From contig NZ_JAHXYR010000002.1 of NCBI RefSeq assembly GCF_019969845.1, forward strand, positions 558,001 through 622,000: a DNA stretch of 64,000 bases, given 5' to 3'. Shown here piece after piece: positions 54,871 to 63,574 of the stretch. Each line of letters starts with the position of its first letter. The stretch's first letter is position 1. A program made the translations under genes and the position numbers. The notes beneath the pieces were generated by a model. That model was not told the DNA's origin, did no database searches, and was given only the letters and a program-made list of their open reading frames with translations. Source of the DNA: Sphingobacterium sp. GVS05A (GTDB taxonomy: Bacteria; Bacteroidota; Bacteroidia; Sphingobacteriales; Sphingobacteriaceae).

Positions 54871-56220
54871 ATGGCTTTATCATCCTTAACAGCAGTCACG
54901 CCTATTGACGGACGCTATTACAATAACACAAATGAACTTTCGGCTTTTTTCTCCGAATTTGCTTTAATAAAATATCGAGTTCGTGTTGAAGTTGAATATT
55001 TTATCGCATTAAGTGAATCGGGTATCGCTCAATTGCAGCATTTTGACAACACATTGAACGAAAAATTGCGAGATATCTACCGCAACTTTTCCGAAGAAGA
55101 TGCAATCTGGATCAAAAACACTGAAAAAGTTACCAATCATGATGTTAAAGCCGTTGAATATTTTTTAAAAGATCAATTTGAAAAACTAGGACTACAGGAT
55201 CATCTTGAATTTATTCACTTTGGTCTGACTTCTCAAGACATCAACAACACCGCTATCCCTCTTTCATGGAAAGAGGCAATCAAAGAAAGCTACACACCGA
55301 TCATTGAAGAATTGCTGCATGAGCTAAAGTCTTTGGCAACCTCTTGGTCGGACATTCCAATGCTTGCCCGTACGCACGGACAACCAGCATCTCCAACTCG
55401 TCTAGGTAAAGAACTCTATGTCTTTATCGAGCGTATCGAACGTCAGTTACAACTTTTACATACCGTACCTTATTCAGCTAAGTTTGGTGGGGCAACAGGT
55501 AATTTCAATGCCCATCACGTCGCCTATCCAGAGACCAACTGGGTTGCCTTCGGTAATAATTTCGTTAATAATATTCTAGGATTGGATCGTTCACAAACCA
55601 CGACCCAAATTGAACATTATGACAACTTTGCTGCAAGTTGTGATGCATTAAAGCGAATCAATAACATCATCATTGACTTATGCCGTGATGTATGGACTTA
55701 TATCTCCATGGAATACTTTAAGCAGAAAATCACTGCTGGTCAGATCGGATCTTCTGCAATGCCACACAAAGTCAACCCTATTGATTTTGAAAATGCAGAA
55801 GGAAATTTAGGAATTGCCAATGCGATATTCGAACATTTAGCCGCTAAATTACCCATTTCACGTCTTCAAAGGGATCTTACAGATTCAACTGTATTACGTA
55901 ATATTGGGGTTCCATTTGCGCATACCCTAATTGCTTTCAAATCAACATTGCGAGGTTTACGTAAGTTGATCTTAAATGAACAGGCGCTTGCGAATGATCT
56001 TGAAAACAACTGGGCAGTTGTTGCTGAAGCGTTACAAACGATCTTGCGCAGAGAAGGCTATCCAAAACCTTACGAAGCATTAAAAGATCTAACACGTACC
56101 AATACACATGTGACCAAAGAGACCATTGCAACGTTTGTAGATAATCTCAACGTATCTGAAGAGGTAAAAGCGGAATTAAAGGCAATCAGTCCTTCTAATT
56201 ACACAGGTGTCACTTTATAA
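54871..56220 (+). CDS. purB: Adenylosuccinate lyase, 449 aa
   Basis: The enzyme cleaves SAICAR and adenylosuccinate in purine synthesis. ALSSLTAVTPIDGRYYNNTN is the typical opening. HFGLTSQDINNTAIPL holds a conserved substrate contact and MLARTHGQPASPTRLGKELY the catalytic His region. GSSAMPHKVNPIDFENAEGN is the fumarase/aspartase-superfamily signature loop with the catalytic Ser. Length is normal. The start at 54871 follows from the promoter position. Confidence 0.97.
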   Translation: MALSSLTAVTPIDGRYYNNTNELSAFFSEFALIKYRVRVEVEYFIALSESGIAQLQHFDNTLNEKLRDIYRNFSEEDAIWIKNTEKVTNHDVKAVEYFLKDQFEKLGLQDHLEFIHFGLTSQDINNTAIPLSWKEAIKESYTPIIEELLHELKSLATSWSDIPMLARTHGQPASPTRLGKELYVFIERIERQLQLLHTVPYSAKFGGATGNFNAHHVAYPETNWVAFGNNFVNNILGLDRSQTTTQIEHYDNFAASCDALKRINNIIIDLCRDVWTYISMEYFKQKITAGQIGSSAMPHKVNPIDFENAEGNLGIANAIFEHLAAKLPISRLQRDLTDSTVLRNIGVPFAHTLIAFKSTLRGLRKLILNEQALANDLENNWAVVAEALQTILRREGYPKPYEALKDLTRTNTHVTKETIATFVDNLNVSEEVKAELKAISPSNYTGVTL

Positions 56221-56261
56221 GCTTTGACTTATAGATGACCTTAACAACGCTTGTTTTGATC

Positions 56262-56269
56262 TATCTTTG
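56262..56269 (+). promoter_or_regulatory. -7 element of the Nfu gene
   Basis: TATCTTTG, an exact -7 box, 31 bases before the ATG at 56293. Confidence 0.5.
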
Positions 56270-56292
56270 TTTGGAATAAAAATAAAATTTAA

Positions 56293-56847
56293 ATGGCTAC
56301 TATCAACGTATATACAGAATCTACTCCCAATCCTTCAACTATGAAGTTTTTGGTCAATAAGTTATTGATCAATGGTAGTGTGGATTTCCCAAATAAAGAA
56401 GCTGCACAAGATTCACCTTTCGCGCTGGAATTGTTCAAATTCAATTTCGTAAACGGTGTATTTTTTGCAAGCAATTTTGTTACCATTACCAAAACAGAAG
56501 ATGCGGAATGGGAAGATATCGAGGCCTTATTGAAAGACTTTGTAAAAGGTGCTGTAGAATCTGAGCTTGCGGTGAAAGCTGTGCATCACGATACGGAAGT
56601 AAACTTTGAAGGAACAGAAACAGAAGTGAAAATACAACAAGTATTACATGATTATGTAAGACCTGCTGTTGAACAAGATGGTGGTGCCATTCATTACAAA
56701 TCTTTCAACGAAGGTATCGTAACTGTTGAGCTAAAAGGCTCATGTAGTGGCTGCCCTTCATCAACGATCACATTAAAAGCTGGTATCGAAGGTTTATTGA
56801 AACGTATGGTTCCAGGTGTGACAGAAGTTGTTGCCGAAGCAATGTAA
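56293..56847 (+). CDS. NifU/Nfu-type iron-sulfur carrier, 184 aa
   Basis: The N-terminal Nfu domain (about 3-90: NVYTESTPNPSTMKFLVNKL, then DFPNKEAAQDSPFALELFKF) is joined to a C-terminal NifU domain (about 112-180). The latter has HDYVRPAVEQDGGAIHYKSF and GSCSGCPSSTITLKAGIEGL. The CxxC holds a 4Fe-4S cluster at a dimer interface for delivery to target enzymes. It is a single gene between purB and a convergent GH3 gene. Confidence 0.93.
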   Translation: MATINVYTESTPNPSTMKFLVNKLLINGSVDFPNKEAAQDSPFALELFKFNFVNGVFFASNFVTITKTEDAEWEDIEALLKDFVKGAVESELAVKAVHHDTEVNFEGTETEVKIQQVLHDYVRPAVEQDGGAIHYKSFNEGIVTVELKGSCSGCPSSTITLKAGIEGLLKRMVPGVTEVVAEAM

Positions 56848-56870
56848 TCATAGATAACATAAGAATTTTT

Positions 56871-56911
56871 AAAAGGATTCAGCAATGTGAAATTTTGCTG
56901 AATCCTTTTTC
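56871..56911. terminator. Terminator between Nfu and GH3 genes
   Basis: AAAAGGATTCAGCAA (56871-56885) pairs perfectly with TTGCTGAATCCTTTT (56895-56909). A/T runs on both ends allow use by both convergent genes. Confidence 0.92.
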
Positions 56912-56983
56912 TTTTTATAGCTAGTTGTATCTAGTATGCTCTAATAGGGGATATATCTTTTGCACAAACAGGCGCTATGAGTA

Positions 56984-59407
56984 TCACTCTTTAGTCACAT
57001 CAAATGAATCTTTCAACGGTAGATTAGCGGATGAATTTCCAATAAAGATTTCAAATTTCCCAGGCTCTACAGTCCATTTATTGTATTGATCCAACAACTC
57101 AAGATGCGCCGGTAAAATTGAAAACTGGACAGACTTTTTCTCACCGGGATTTAATTCGATTTTTTCGAAACCACGCAGATCCATCTCGTAAGTTGTTACA
57201 GAAGAAACAACATCCTTGACATAAAGTTGAACGACCTCTGCTCCTTTTCTTTTTCCGATATTCTGTACATCCACTGTAACTGTCAGCGAATCTGTTGGTC
57301 GAATCTGCTTTTTATTCAGACGCAAATTTGAAAATTGAAAATCAGTATAACTTAAGCCATAACCAAAAGGATAAAGAAATCCAACAACGCGACTATTTCC
57401 CCAGCCATTGGGACCAACACCGGGTTGCCCCGCTTGTGCCGCAGGCTTGGTCGGGAAATTCATTTCGATCTGTCCAACAGATTTAGGGAATGAAATCGGA
57501 AGCTTTCCGCTCGGATTATACTCCCCAAATAACATATCTGCTACAATATGTCCAGATTGACCACTTAGAAACCAAGTTTCGACAATGGCTGGCAAGTATT
57601 TATTTTCCCAATTGACAGATAATGGACGTCCATTAACGAGTACCAGAACGATAGGCTTTCCTGTTTCTTTTAATTTCATTAGGTAATCGCGTTGTTTACC
57701 CGGTAGATTGAGATCTGAGCGAGACCGGCTTTCTCCAACTTCACGTTCCGACTCTCCCATGACAGCAATAATCAAATCAGACTCATTCCCTAGGCGTACA
57801 CCTGCGGTCATGCTTTCGATTTCCTCTTTAGACAGATCTGTTGGGATAATTTCACTTTCGGGCCAGTTCTTATCGACAACATCCACCCCTTTCAAATAGT
57901 TTACCTGGACTGCCTTCCCTTTAGCATATTCGATAATACCATCTTTAATGGTTGTAATTGGGTTATTAGATGGGCCATAACGACTTGTTGTATAATTTGT
58001 TGCTTCGGCCATAGGTCCCGTCACCAAAATCCGCTTATACTTACTGACATCTATAGGTAATAGCTGCTGCTCATTCTTGAGCAAAACAATGGATTCTCTA
58101 TTCACTTGCAGGGAAATAGCCTCATCGGCCTGCGTATGGATTTTCTTATCAGCCAATGTTGTGTTATCGGCAAGTGGATGATCAAATAATCCTAACTTAA
58201 ACTTGACAGTCAATACTTCCCGAACACGTTGATCCAATACGTTCATATCAAGTCCGCCTTCGTTGATAAGTTCCATCAATGGTGTCAGATATGTACTCGG
58301 TGGATCGAAATTCGTCCGGACATTTAGTCCTCCCTCTAGGGCTTGCCGTATTGCATCTTTATAGTCCGCGGCAACATGATGTTTACTGCTGATAAACTCC
58401 AACGCCTCACTATCCGAAACGATATATCCTTCAAATCCATAATCCTTCCGTAACAAATCTTGCAGAAAATATTTACTTGACGAGACCGGCACACCATCAT
58501 AGTCATTATAACTACTCATGATACCCATTGGTTTGGCTTCTCTAACAACCCGTTTAAATGGATATAGATGAAGTTCATGCATTTCACGAAAACCAACATG
58601 TGGATCTGTCCTTGCATTTCCATCTCGTCCTCCTTTAGGTACAGAATAGACGGCATAATGTTTCAATGTTGACGCAATGCCATTTTGCTGAATACCCAAT
58701 ACAGCCTGTTTACCCATTTCTGCGATATGAAAGGGATTTTCACCATAAGTTTCCACAACACGTCCCCATCTTGGATCTCGGGAGACATCCAGAATCGGGG
58801 CATAGACATTGGTATATCCTAAATATTTCGCTTCTCTCCCCACTATTTCACCTGCGCCCCTCACCAATTTGGTATTCCAGGTGCTTCCAATATTAATCGG
58901 AGCCGGTAGTGGCGTCGCCCGATCATGGTTGAGACCGTGTATTCCCTCATTAGTAAAATCAACTGGAATACCTAGCCGGGTATGTTCGATAAACCACTTT
59001 TGTACATTATTCAAAGCAACAGCATGACGACTGAAGGGATAAGAAAAAGAGCTTTTTGCGGACTTATTATAGGCAAGGCTATTTAACATCTCGTCTATAT
59101 TGGCCAATCCATGTTTCCAAATCTCATTGTCCCAGGCAGCTGTAGGTTGTTCATCTTTCAATACTCTTCCGTAACCATAGAGTGTAACGGTTTGATTCGC
59201 CTTTTCCTGCGTCGTCATCTGGCTCAACAGGTCCTCCACTCGACTTACTACGGATTGTTTGGAATCTTCATAGATATCCTTTTTACCATTTTTGTTGAAG
59301 TCAATCCAATCTTTGTGGTAAACGGGTTTATCCTGAGCAAAAGAATAGAAGTGTAGTACGGAAAATGTCGCAACAAACAGAAAACGTTTAGATTGATTAG
59401 GCATCAT
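56984..59407 (-). CDS. Glycoside hydrolase family 3 beta-glucosidase/xylosidase, 807 aa
   Basis: I start at the ATG at 59407 (MMPNQSKRFLFVATFSVLHF), because the longer frame begins with TTG. A signal peptide ends before QDKPVYHKD. The GH3 N-terminal barrel has DFTNEGIHGL, GRVVETYGENP and EGYIVSDSEALEF with the nucleophile Asp332. The C-terminal alpha/beta domain has VLVLVNGRPLSV. A fibronectin-III-like domain at the end (about 690-800) has RKGAEVVQLYVKDVVSSVTT. It should be periplasmic and release sugars from beta-linked oligosaccharides. It is a lone gene, not part of the polysaccharide locus at the other end of the window. Confidence 0.93.
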   Translation of the reverse strand: MMPNQSKRFLFVATFSVLHFYSFAQDKPVYHKDWIDFNKNGKKDIYEDSKQSVVSRVEDLLSQMTTQEKANQTVTLYGYGRVLKDEQPTAAWDNEIWKHGLANIDEMLNSLAYNKSAKSSFSYPFSRHAVALNNVQKWFIEHTRLGIPVDFTNEGIHGLNHDRATPLPAPINIGSTWNTKLVRGAGEIVGREAKYLGYTNVYAPILDVSRDPRWGRVVETYGENPFHIAEMGKQAVLGIQQNGIASTLKHYAVYSVPKGGRDGNARTDPHVGFREMHELHLYPFKRVVREAKPMGIMSSYNDYDGVPVSSSKYFLQDLLRKDYGFEGYIVSDSEALEFISSKHHVAADYKDAIRQALEGGLNVRTNFDPPSTYLTPLMELINEGGLDMNVLDQRVREVLTVKFKLGLFDHPLADNTTLADKKIHTQADEAISLQVNRESIVLLKNEQQLLPIDVSKYKRILVTGPMAEATNYTTSRYGPSNNPITTIKDGIIEYAKGKAVQVNYLKGVDVVDKNWPESEIIPTDLSKEEIESMTAGVRLGNESDLIIAVMGESEREVGESRSRSDLNLPGKQRDYLMKLKETGKPIVLVLVNGRPLSVNWENKYLPAIVETWFLSGQSGHIVADMLFGEYNPSGKLPISFPKSVGQIEMNFPTKPAAQAGQPGVGPNGWGNSRVVGFLYPFGYGLSYTDFQFSNLRLNKKQIRPTDSLTVTVDVQNIGKRKGAEVVQLYVKDVVSSVTTYEMDLRGFEKIELNPGEKKSVQFSILPAHLELLDQYNKWTVEPGKFEIFIGNSSANLPLKDSFDVTKE

Positions 59408-59630
59408 CTTGAAAATTGTGGGTTTTATAATTAAAAGCAAGGTACAAAAAAAGTTAACATGAAAAGGTCTAAAATTGAAATGGTATCCGTTCGCAAGCTA
59501 AGGACCTATTTGACCAAATAGCTATGCGCATCGCCATACCCCCCATACTAAATAAAGAAATTCACTTTTTAACAAGCATCTAGCTTAAAAATAGTTAACT
59601 TTACGACCAATTGTGAAACCAACAAAAAAA

Positions 59631-60479
59631 ATGAGTGCAGATATTAACAAACTAGAACAAATTGCATCACAAGTAAGACGTGATATCGTACGTATGGTAC
59701 ACGCTTGTCAATCAGGACACCCAGGTGGTTCTTTAGGTTGTACAGATTACTTTGTGGCGCTTTATTTCAATGCAATGAAACGTAATCCTTCCTTTGATAT
59801 GGATGGAAAAGGAGAGGATTTATTCTTCTTGTCAAACGGACACATTTCACCTGTATTTTACAGTACATTGGCACGTGCGGGTTATTTTGAAGTAAGCGAA
59901 TTGGCAACATTCAGAAAAATCAACTCCAGACTACAGGGTCACCCAACGACACACGAAGGTCTTCCAGGCATCCGTATTGCGTCAGGATCTTTGGGTCAGG
60001 GATTATCCGTTGCTATCGGTGCCGCACAGGCAAAAAGATTGAATAAAGACAATAATCTAGTTTATGTATTAATGGGTGATGGTGAATTGCAGGAAGGCCA
60101 GGTTTGGGAAGCTGCAATGTATGCGCCACACAACAAGATTGACAACTTGATTGCGGCTGTTGATTACAATAATGCACAGATAGATGGATCGACAGATCAG
60201 GTACTGTCATTAGGCGATCTTCGTGCAAAATGGGAAGCTTTTGGCTGGGATGTGATGGAAGTGACTAAAGGAAATGATATGGCTTCAGTAGTTGCAGGCT
60301 TGGAAGAGGCAAAATCACGCACCGGAAAAGGTAAACCAGTGGTTATCTTATTGCACACAGAGATGGGAAAAGGTGTTGATTTCATGATGGGTTCTCATAA
60401 ATGGCACGGTGTTGCTCCAAATGACGAACAATTGGCGTCGGCATTGAATCAACTTACTGAAACTTTAGGAGATTACTAG
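59631..60479 (+). CDS. Transketolase, N-terminal (thiamine diphosphate-binding) subunit, 282 aa
   Basis: I start at ATG 59631 rather than GTG 59613. QSGHPGGSLGCTDYFVALYF, SNGHISPVFYSTLARAGYF and the cofactor/metal motif MGDGELQEGQVWEAAMYAPH running to NNAQIDG mark the N-terminal half of transketolase. The C-terminal half is a separate gene two bases downstream. The split form is well known in archaea and several bacteria. The two subunits act in the non-oxidative pentose phosphate pathway. Confidence 0.94.
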   Translation: MSADINKLEQIASQVRRDIVRMVHACQSGHPGGSLGCTDYFVALYFNAMKRNPSFDMDGKGEDLFFLSNGHISPVFYSTLARAGYFEVSELATFRKINSRLQGHPTTHEGLPGIRIASGSLGQGLSVAIGAAQAKRLNKDNNLVYVLMGDGELQEGQVWEAAMYAPHNKIDNLIAAVDYNNAQIDGSTDQVLSLGDLRAKWEAFGWDVMEVTKGNDMASVVAGLEEAKSRTGKGKPVVILLHTEMGKGVDFMMGSHKWHGVAPNDEQLASALNQLTETLGDY

Positions 60480-60481
60480 AA

Positions 60482-61435
60482 ATGAAAAAATATACTTACA
60501 CAGAGTCAAAAGATACACGTTCAGGTTTTGGTGCTGGCTTATTGGAAGCTGGAAAACAAAATGAAAATGTAGTAGCATTATGTGCTGATTTGATCGGTTC
60601 ATTGAAAATGAACGATTTTATCAAAGAATTCCCAGAACGCTTTTTCCAAATCGGTATTGCTGAAGCAAACATGATGGGCATCGCGGCTGGACTTACGATT
60701 GGTGGTAAAGTTCCTTTCACAGGTACTTTCGCCAACTTCTCTACAGGTCGTGTATATGACCAAATCCGTCAATCTATCGCGTACTCAGGCAAAAATGTAA
60801 AAATTGCTGCTTCTCATGCAGGATTAACCTTGGGTGAAGATGGTGCTACACACCAAATTTTGGAAGACATTGGATTGATGAAAATGTTACCTGGAATGAC
60901 TGTAATCAACCCTTGTGACTTCAACCAAACAAAAGCAGCAACTATTGCGGCGGCAAAATTTGAAGGTCCGGTTTATTTACGTTTTGGTCGTCCGGTAGTT
61001 CCTAACTTTACTCCGGCTGATCAAGAATTTGTCATCGGAAAGGCAATCTTATTGAATGAAGGTACAGATGTGACCATCATCGCTACAGGTCACTTGGTAT
61101 GGGAAGCCATCCAAGCGGGTGAAAAATTGGCAGAATTGGGTATCAACGCCGAAATCATCAATATCCATACAATCAAACCGTTGGACGAAGAAGCGATCTT
61201 GAAATCAGTTGCTAAAACGAAATGTGTGGTGACTGCTGAAGAGCACAACCGTCTTGGTGGATTGGGCGACAGTGTTGCGCAAGTATTAGCCAAAGAATTA
61301 CCGAGCCCGCAAGAATATGTAGCGGTCAACGATAGTTTTGGTGAATCAGGTACTCCAGCTCAACTCATGGAAAAATACGGTTTGAACGCTGACGCTATCG
61401 TTGCTGCGGCTCAGAAAGTAATCAAAAGAAAATAA
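60482..61435 (+). CDS. Transketolase, C-terminal subunit, 317 aa
   Basis: Pyrimidine-binding domain (FFQIGIAEANMMGIAAGLTI, then GGKVPFTGTFANFSTGR) followed by the C-terminal domain (VTIIATGHLVWEAIQAGEKL). The Glu in IAEANM is the residue that activates thiamine diphosphate. It pairs with the preceding gene, from which it is separated by two bases. Confidence 0.94.
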   Translation: MKKYTYTESKDTRSGFGAGLLEAGKQNENVVALCADLIGSLKMNDFIKEFPERFFQIGIAEANMMGIAAGLTIGGKVPFTGTFANFSTGRVYDQIRQSIAYSGKNVKIAASHAGLTLGEDGATHQILEDIGLMKMLPGMTVINPCDFNQTKAATIAAAKFEGPVYLRFGRPVVPNFTPADQEFVIGKAILLNEGTDVTIIATGHLVWEAIQAGEKLAELGINAEIINIHTIKPLDEEAILKSVAKTKCVVTAEEHNRLGGLGDSVAQVLAKELPSPQEYVAVNDSFGESGTPAQLMEKYGLNADAIVAAAQKVIKRK

Positions 61436-61456
61436 CAAAACTACACAGGTCAATAT

Positions 61457-62002
61457 ATGGATGACGCTTTAATTATAGCAAAATTCGCCGAAGAAAGTAC
61501 GCGAGAAGAAGCTTTCCGTTTATTGTTGAAAAAATATCAACAAAAGATTTATTGGCATGTGCGGAGAATGGTAATCGATCATGATGATGCAGATGATGTG
61601 GTTCAGGATATTTTCGTCAAAGTATGGAAGAACCTCGGGAGCTTCCGTGAAGACTCACAATTGTATACCTGGCTATATCGTATTGCAACAAACGAATGTA
61701 TTACATTCTTAAATAAAAAAAAGCAAAAGCAGAACGTGTCGTTAGATGACGACACGACTGCTTACTTAGCAGAAACACTTGCTGATGGCAATTACTTTAA
61801 TGGCGACAAAGCTCAAATGAAATTGCAACAGGCGTTGTTAACATTACCAGAGAAACAGAAATTAGTTTTCAATATGAAATATTTTGAAGACATGAAGTAT
61901 GAAGAGATTTCTGATGTACTCGGTACAAGTGTTGGTGCACTAAAAGCATCTTACCATTTGGCAGTAAAAAAAATAGAGGCTTTTTTTAACAACCACGATT
62001 AA
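61457..62002 (+). CDS. ECF-type RNA polymerase sigma factor, 181 aa
   Basis: Region 2 is DDADDVVQDIFVKVWKNLGS, followed by LYTWLYRIATNECITFLNKK. Region 4 is LTLPEKQKLVFNMKYFEDM, then YEEISDVLGTSVGALKASYH, a helix-turn-helix. There is no region 1.1 or 3. It begins 21 bases after the transketolase stop. The next two genes appear to be its partners, so a small stress or envelope-response unit is likely. Confidence 0.93.
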   Translation: MDDALIIAKFAEESTREEAFRLLLKKYQQKIYWHVRRMVIDHDDADDVVQDIFVKVWKNLGSFREDSQLYTWLYRIATNECITFLNKKKQKQNVSLDDDTTAYLAETLADGNYFNGDKAQMKLQQALLTLPEKQKLVFNMKYFEDMKYEEISDVLGTSVGALKASYHLAVKKIEAFFNNHD

Positions 62003-62035
62003 ACCTTTTAGCGAAATTCGGTTCTAACAAATACT

Positions 62036-63094
62036 ATGAAGGAAAATAGCACATATCATGATGGGCTGGAATCTAATCATCTTCCAGAATCATTGCGTGA
62101 AAATCCTTTTGGCGTGCCTGAAAATTATTTCAGTGATTTAGAATCTAGAATAATAGCGCAAGTCAAATGGATAGAATGCAAAGATGAATCTATATTCAAG
62201 GTTCCTGAAGGATACTTTGATTCGCTCCCTGATGTTGTGCTGAGCAAAATAGCAGCAGACTCTCTCAAAGCTCAAGTCGCTGGAGATGGCTTCGCTATTC
62301 CTGAACAGTACTCGGATAAATTAACAGAAAACATCTTTCATCGAATTTCGGAAGAAAACTTAAAAGAAAAAATCCAATCGGATGGCTTTGCTGTTCCTGT
62401 AGATTATCATACGGATCTTGGAGATACTATTTTCGCTCGTGTTGCGGAAGCAGAATTAAAGGAAGCTATCTCAACGGATGGTTTCGATCTTCCTGTAAAT
62501 TATCATGCAGATCTTGAAGAAACTATTTTCGCTCGCATTGCGGAAGCAGAATTGAAGGAAGTTATCTCAACGGATGGTTTCGATCTTCCTGTAAATTATC
62601 ATGCGGATCTTGAAGAAACTATTTTCGCTCGTATTGCAGAAGAAAAATTAAAAGATACGGTTCCTGCCACAGGTTTTGACCTGCCTCCACATTATTTTGA
62701 TACGCTTTCAGACAAAATTATCGGTGCTATTCAGGATATAAAAGAAGAAAGAGGTTCAACGCCGATCCGTCGCTTAGGAAAGCCAAAAAAATGGTATACC
62801 CGATATGCTGTAGCAGCTTCGTTCACAGCCATGTTAGGCCTAGGTGGATATTGGGGCTATCAATTCCAGCAGCAAAATACGATCGCACAAGATAATGTAG
62901 CCGAAGAACAGCTCAGTCAACATTTGTCTGAAATACCCAAGCAGGAAATTATTAATTACCTTTCGGCATCGGCTTCGGGTGATGACATAATATATATGTC
63001 CCAATATACGGATGAAACAAATCTTCCTACGAAAGGATTTGGTACTAACATATCTAAACAAGAGATAGAAGATTATCTAAACTATACCTTATAA
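62036..63094 (+). CDS. Repeat-built anti-sigma-like membrane protein, 352 aa
   Basis: Seven related units of about 32-36 residues fill residues 15-240. Each has the core F-x-hydrophobic-P-x-x-Y-x-x-x-L: PFGVPENYFSDL, IFKVPEGYFDSL, GFAIPEQYSDKL, GFAVPVDYHTDL, GFDLPVNYHADL twice and GFDLPPHYFDTL. One membrane helix follows (AVAASFTAMLGLGGYWGYQF). The C-terminus outside has PKQEIINYLSASA and SKQEIEDYLNYTL. In Bacteroidota a single NPF.VPENYF unit commonly opens the cytoplasmic part of proteins beside ECF sigma genes. I infer a sigma-binding or scaffold role; the family is not certain. Confidence 0.72.
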   Translation: MKENSTYHDGLESNHLPESLRENPFGVPENYFSDLESRIIAQVKWIECKDESIFKVPEGYFDSLPDVVLSKIAADSLKAQVAGDGFAIPEQYSDKLTENIFHRISEENLKEKIQSDGFAVPVDYHTDLGDTIFARVAEAELKEAISTDGFDLPVNYHADLEETIFARIAEAELKEVISTDGFDLPVNYHADLEETIFARIAEEKLKDTVPATGFDLPPHYFDTLSDKIIGAIQDIKEERGSTPIRRLGKPKKWYTRYAVAASFTAMLGLGGYWGYQFQQQNTIAQDNVAEEQLSQHLSEIPKQEIINYLSASASGDDIIYMSQYTDETNLPTKGFGTNISKQEIEDYLNYTL

Positions 63095-63513
63095 TGATGT
63101 TCAACAAAAAAAACATATGGATAACATTGTTCTTTAGTATATTTTCTATTGCCTTGGGCTTTGCGCAAGACAAAAATCGATTTCAAGCTATTGAAAATGA
63201 AAAGATAGCTTATATTACTAAGGAACTAGATTTAACACCCAAAGAAGCACAGCAATTCTTTCCACTCTATAATGAATATAGCCAAACATTATGGGATATC
63301 CGGAAAGAAAAACTGAATGGAGCCCCTAAAAACAGTTTTAGAGGTGGATCGAGGGATGTATTGCAATATGATGCCAAAGAAGTACAGATAAAAAAGGAGT
63401 ACCGCGCAAAATTTGCCAAGGTGATAGGCAACGCCCGAGCTTCACAATTCTTTGAAGTAGAACAGGAATTTAGGGAACATCTCTATAAATCTTTACAAAA
63501 TAGAGGGAGATAA
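63094..63513 (+). CDS. Secreted CpxP/Spy-like small protein, 139 aa
   Basis: A signal peptide (WITLFFSIFSIALGFA-Q) is followed by a helical, charged protein: AYITKELDLTPKEAQQFFPL, then a basic middle (KNSFRGGSRD) and KVIGNARASQFFEVEQEFRE. LDLTPKEAQQF recalls the LTxxQ motif of the Spy/CpxP periplasmic proteins, and homologues beside ECF sigma genes are often listed as sensors of ECF-type sigma factors. The start overlaps the previous stop (TAATG), so the three genes form one unit. Confidence 0.7.
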   Translation: MMFNKKNIWITLFFSIFSIALGFAQDKNRFQAIENEKIAYITKELDLTPKEAQQFFPLYNEYSQTLWDIRKEKLNGAPKNSFRGGSRDVLQYDAKEVQIKKEYRAKFAKVIGNARASQFFEVEQEFREHLYKSLQNRGR

Positions 63514-63515
63514 TC

Positions 63516-63560
63516 CCGAAAATAAAAAAGAAGTCTTGAAGACTTCTTTTTTATTTTCGG
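63516..63560 (+). terminator. Terminator of the sigma-factor operon
   Basis: A perfect 20-bp stem (63516-63535 with 63541-63560) around TTGAA. It contains an internal A-run/T-run and ends 15 bases before the next ATG. Confidence 0.88.
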
Positions 63561-63574
63561 ACATTTGTAAAATC

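Noticed and set aside
62400..62700. CRISPR or non-coding tandem repeat
   Set aside because: The 96-base units are in frame and encode a continuous repeat protein.
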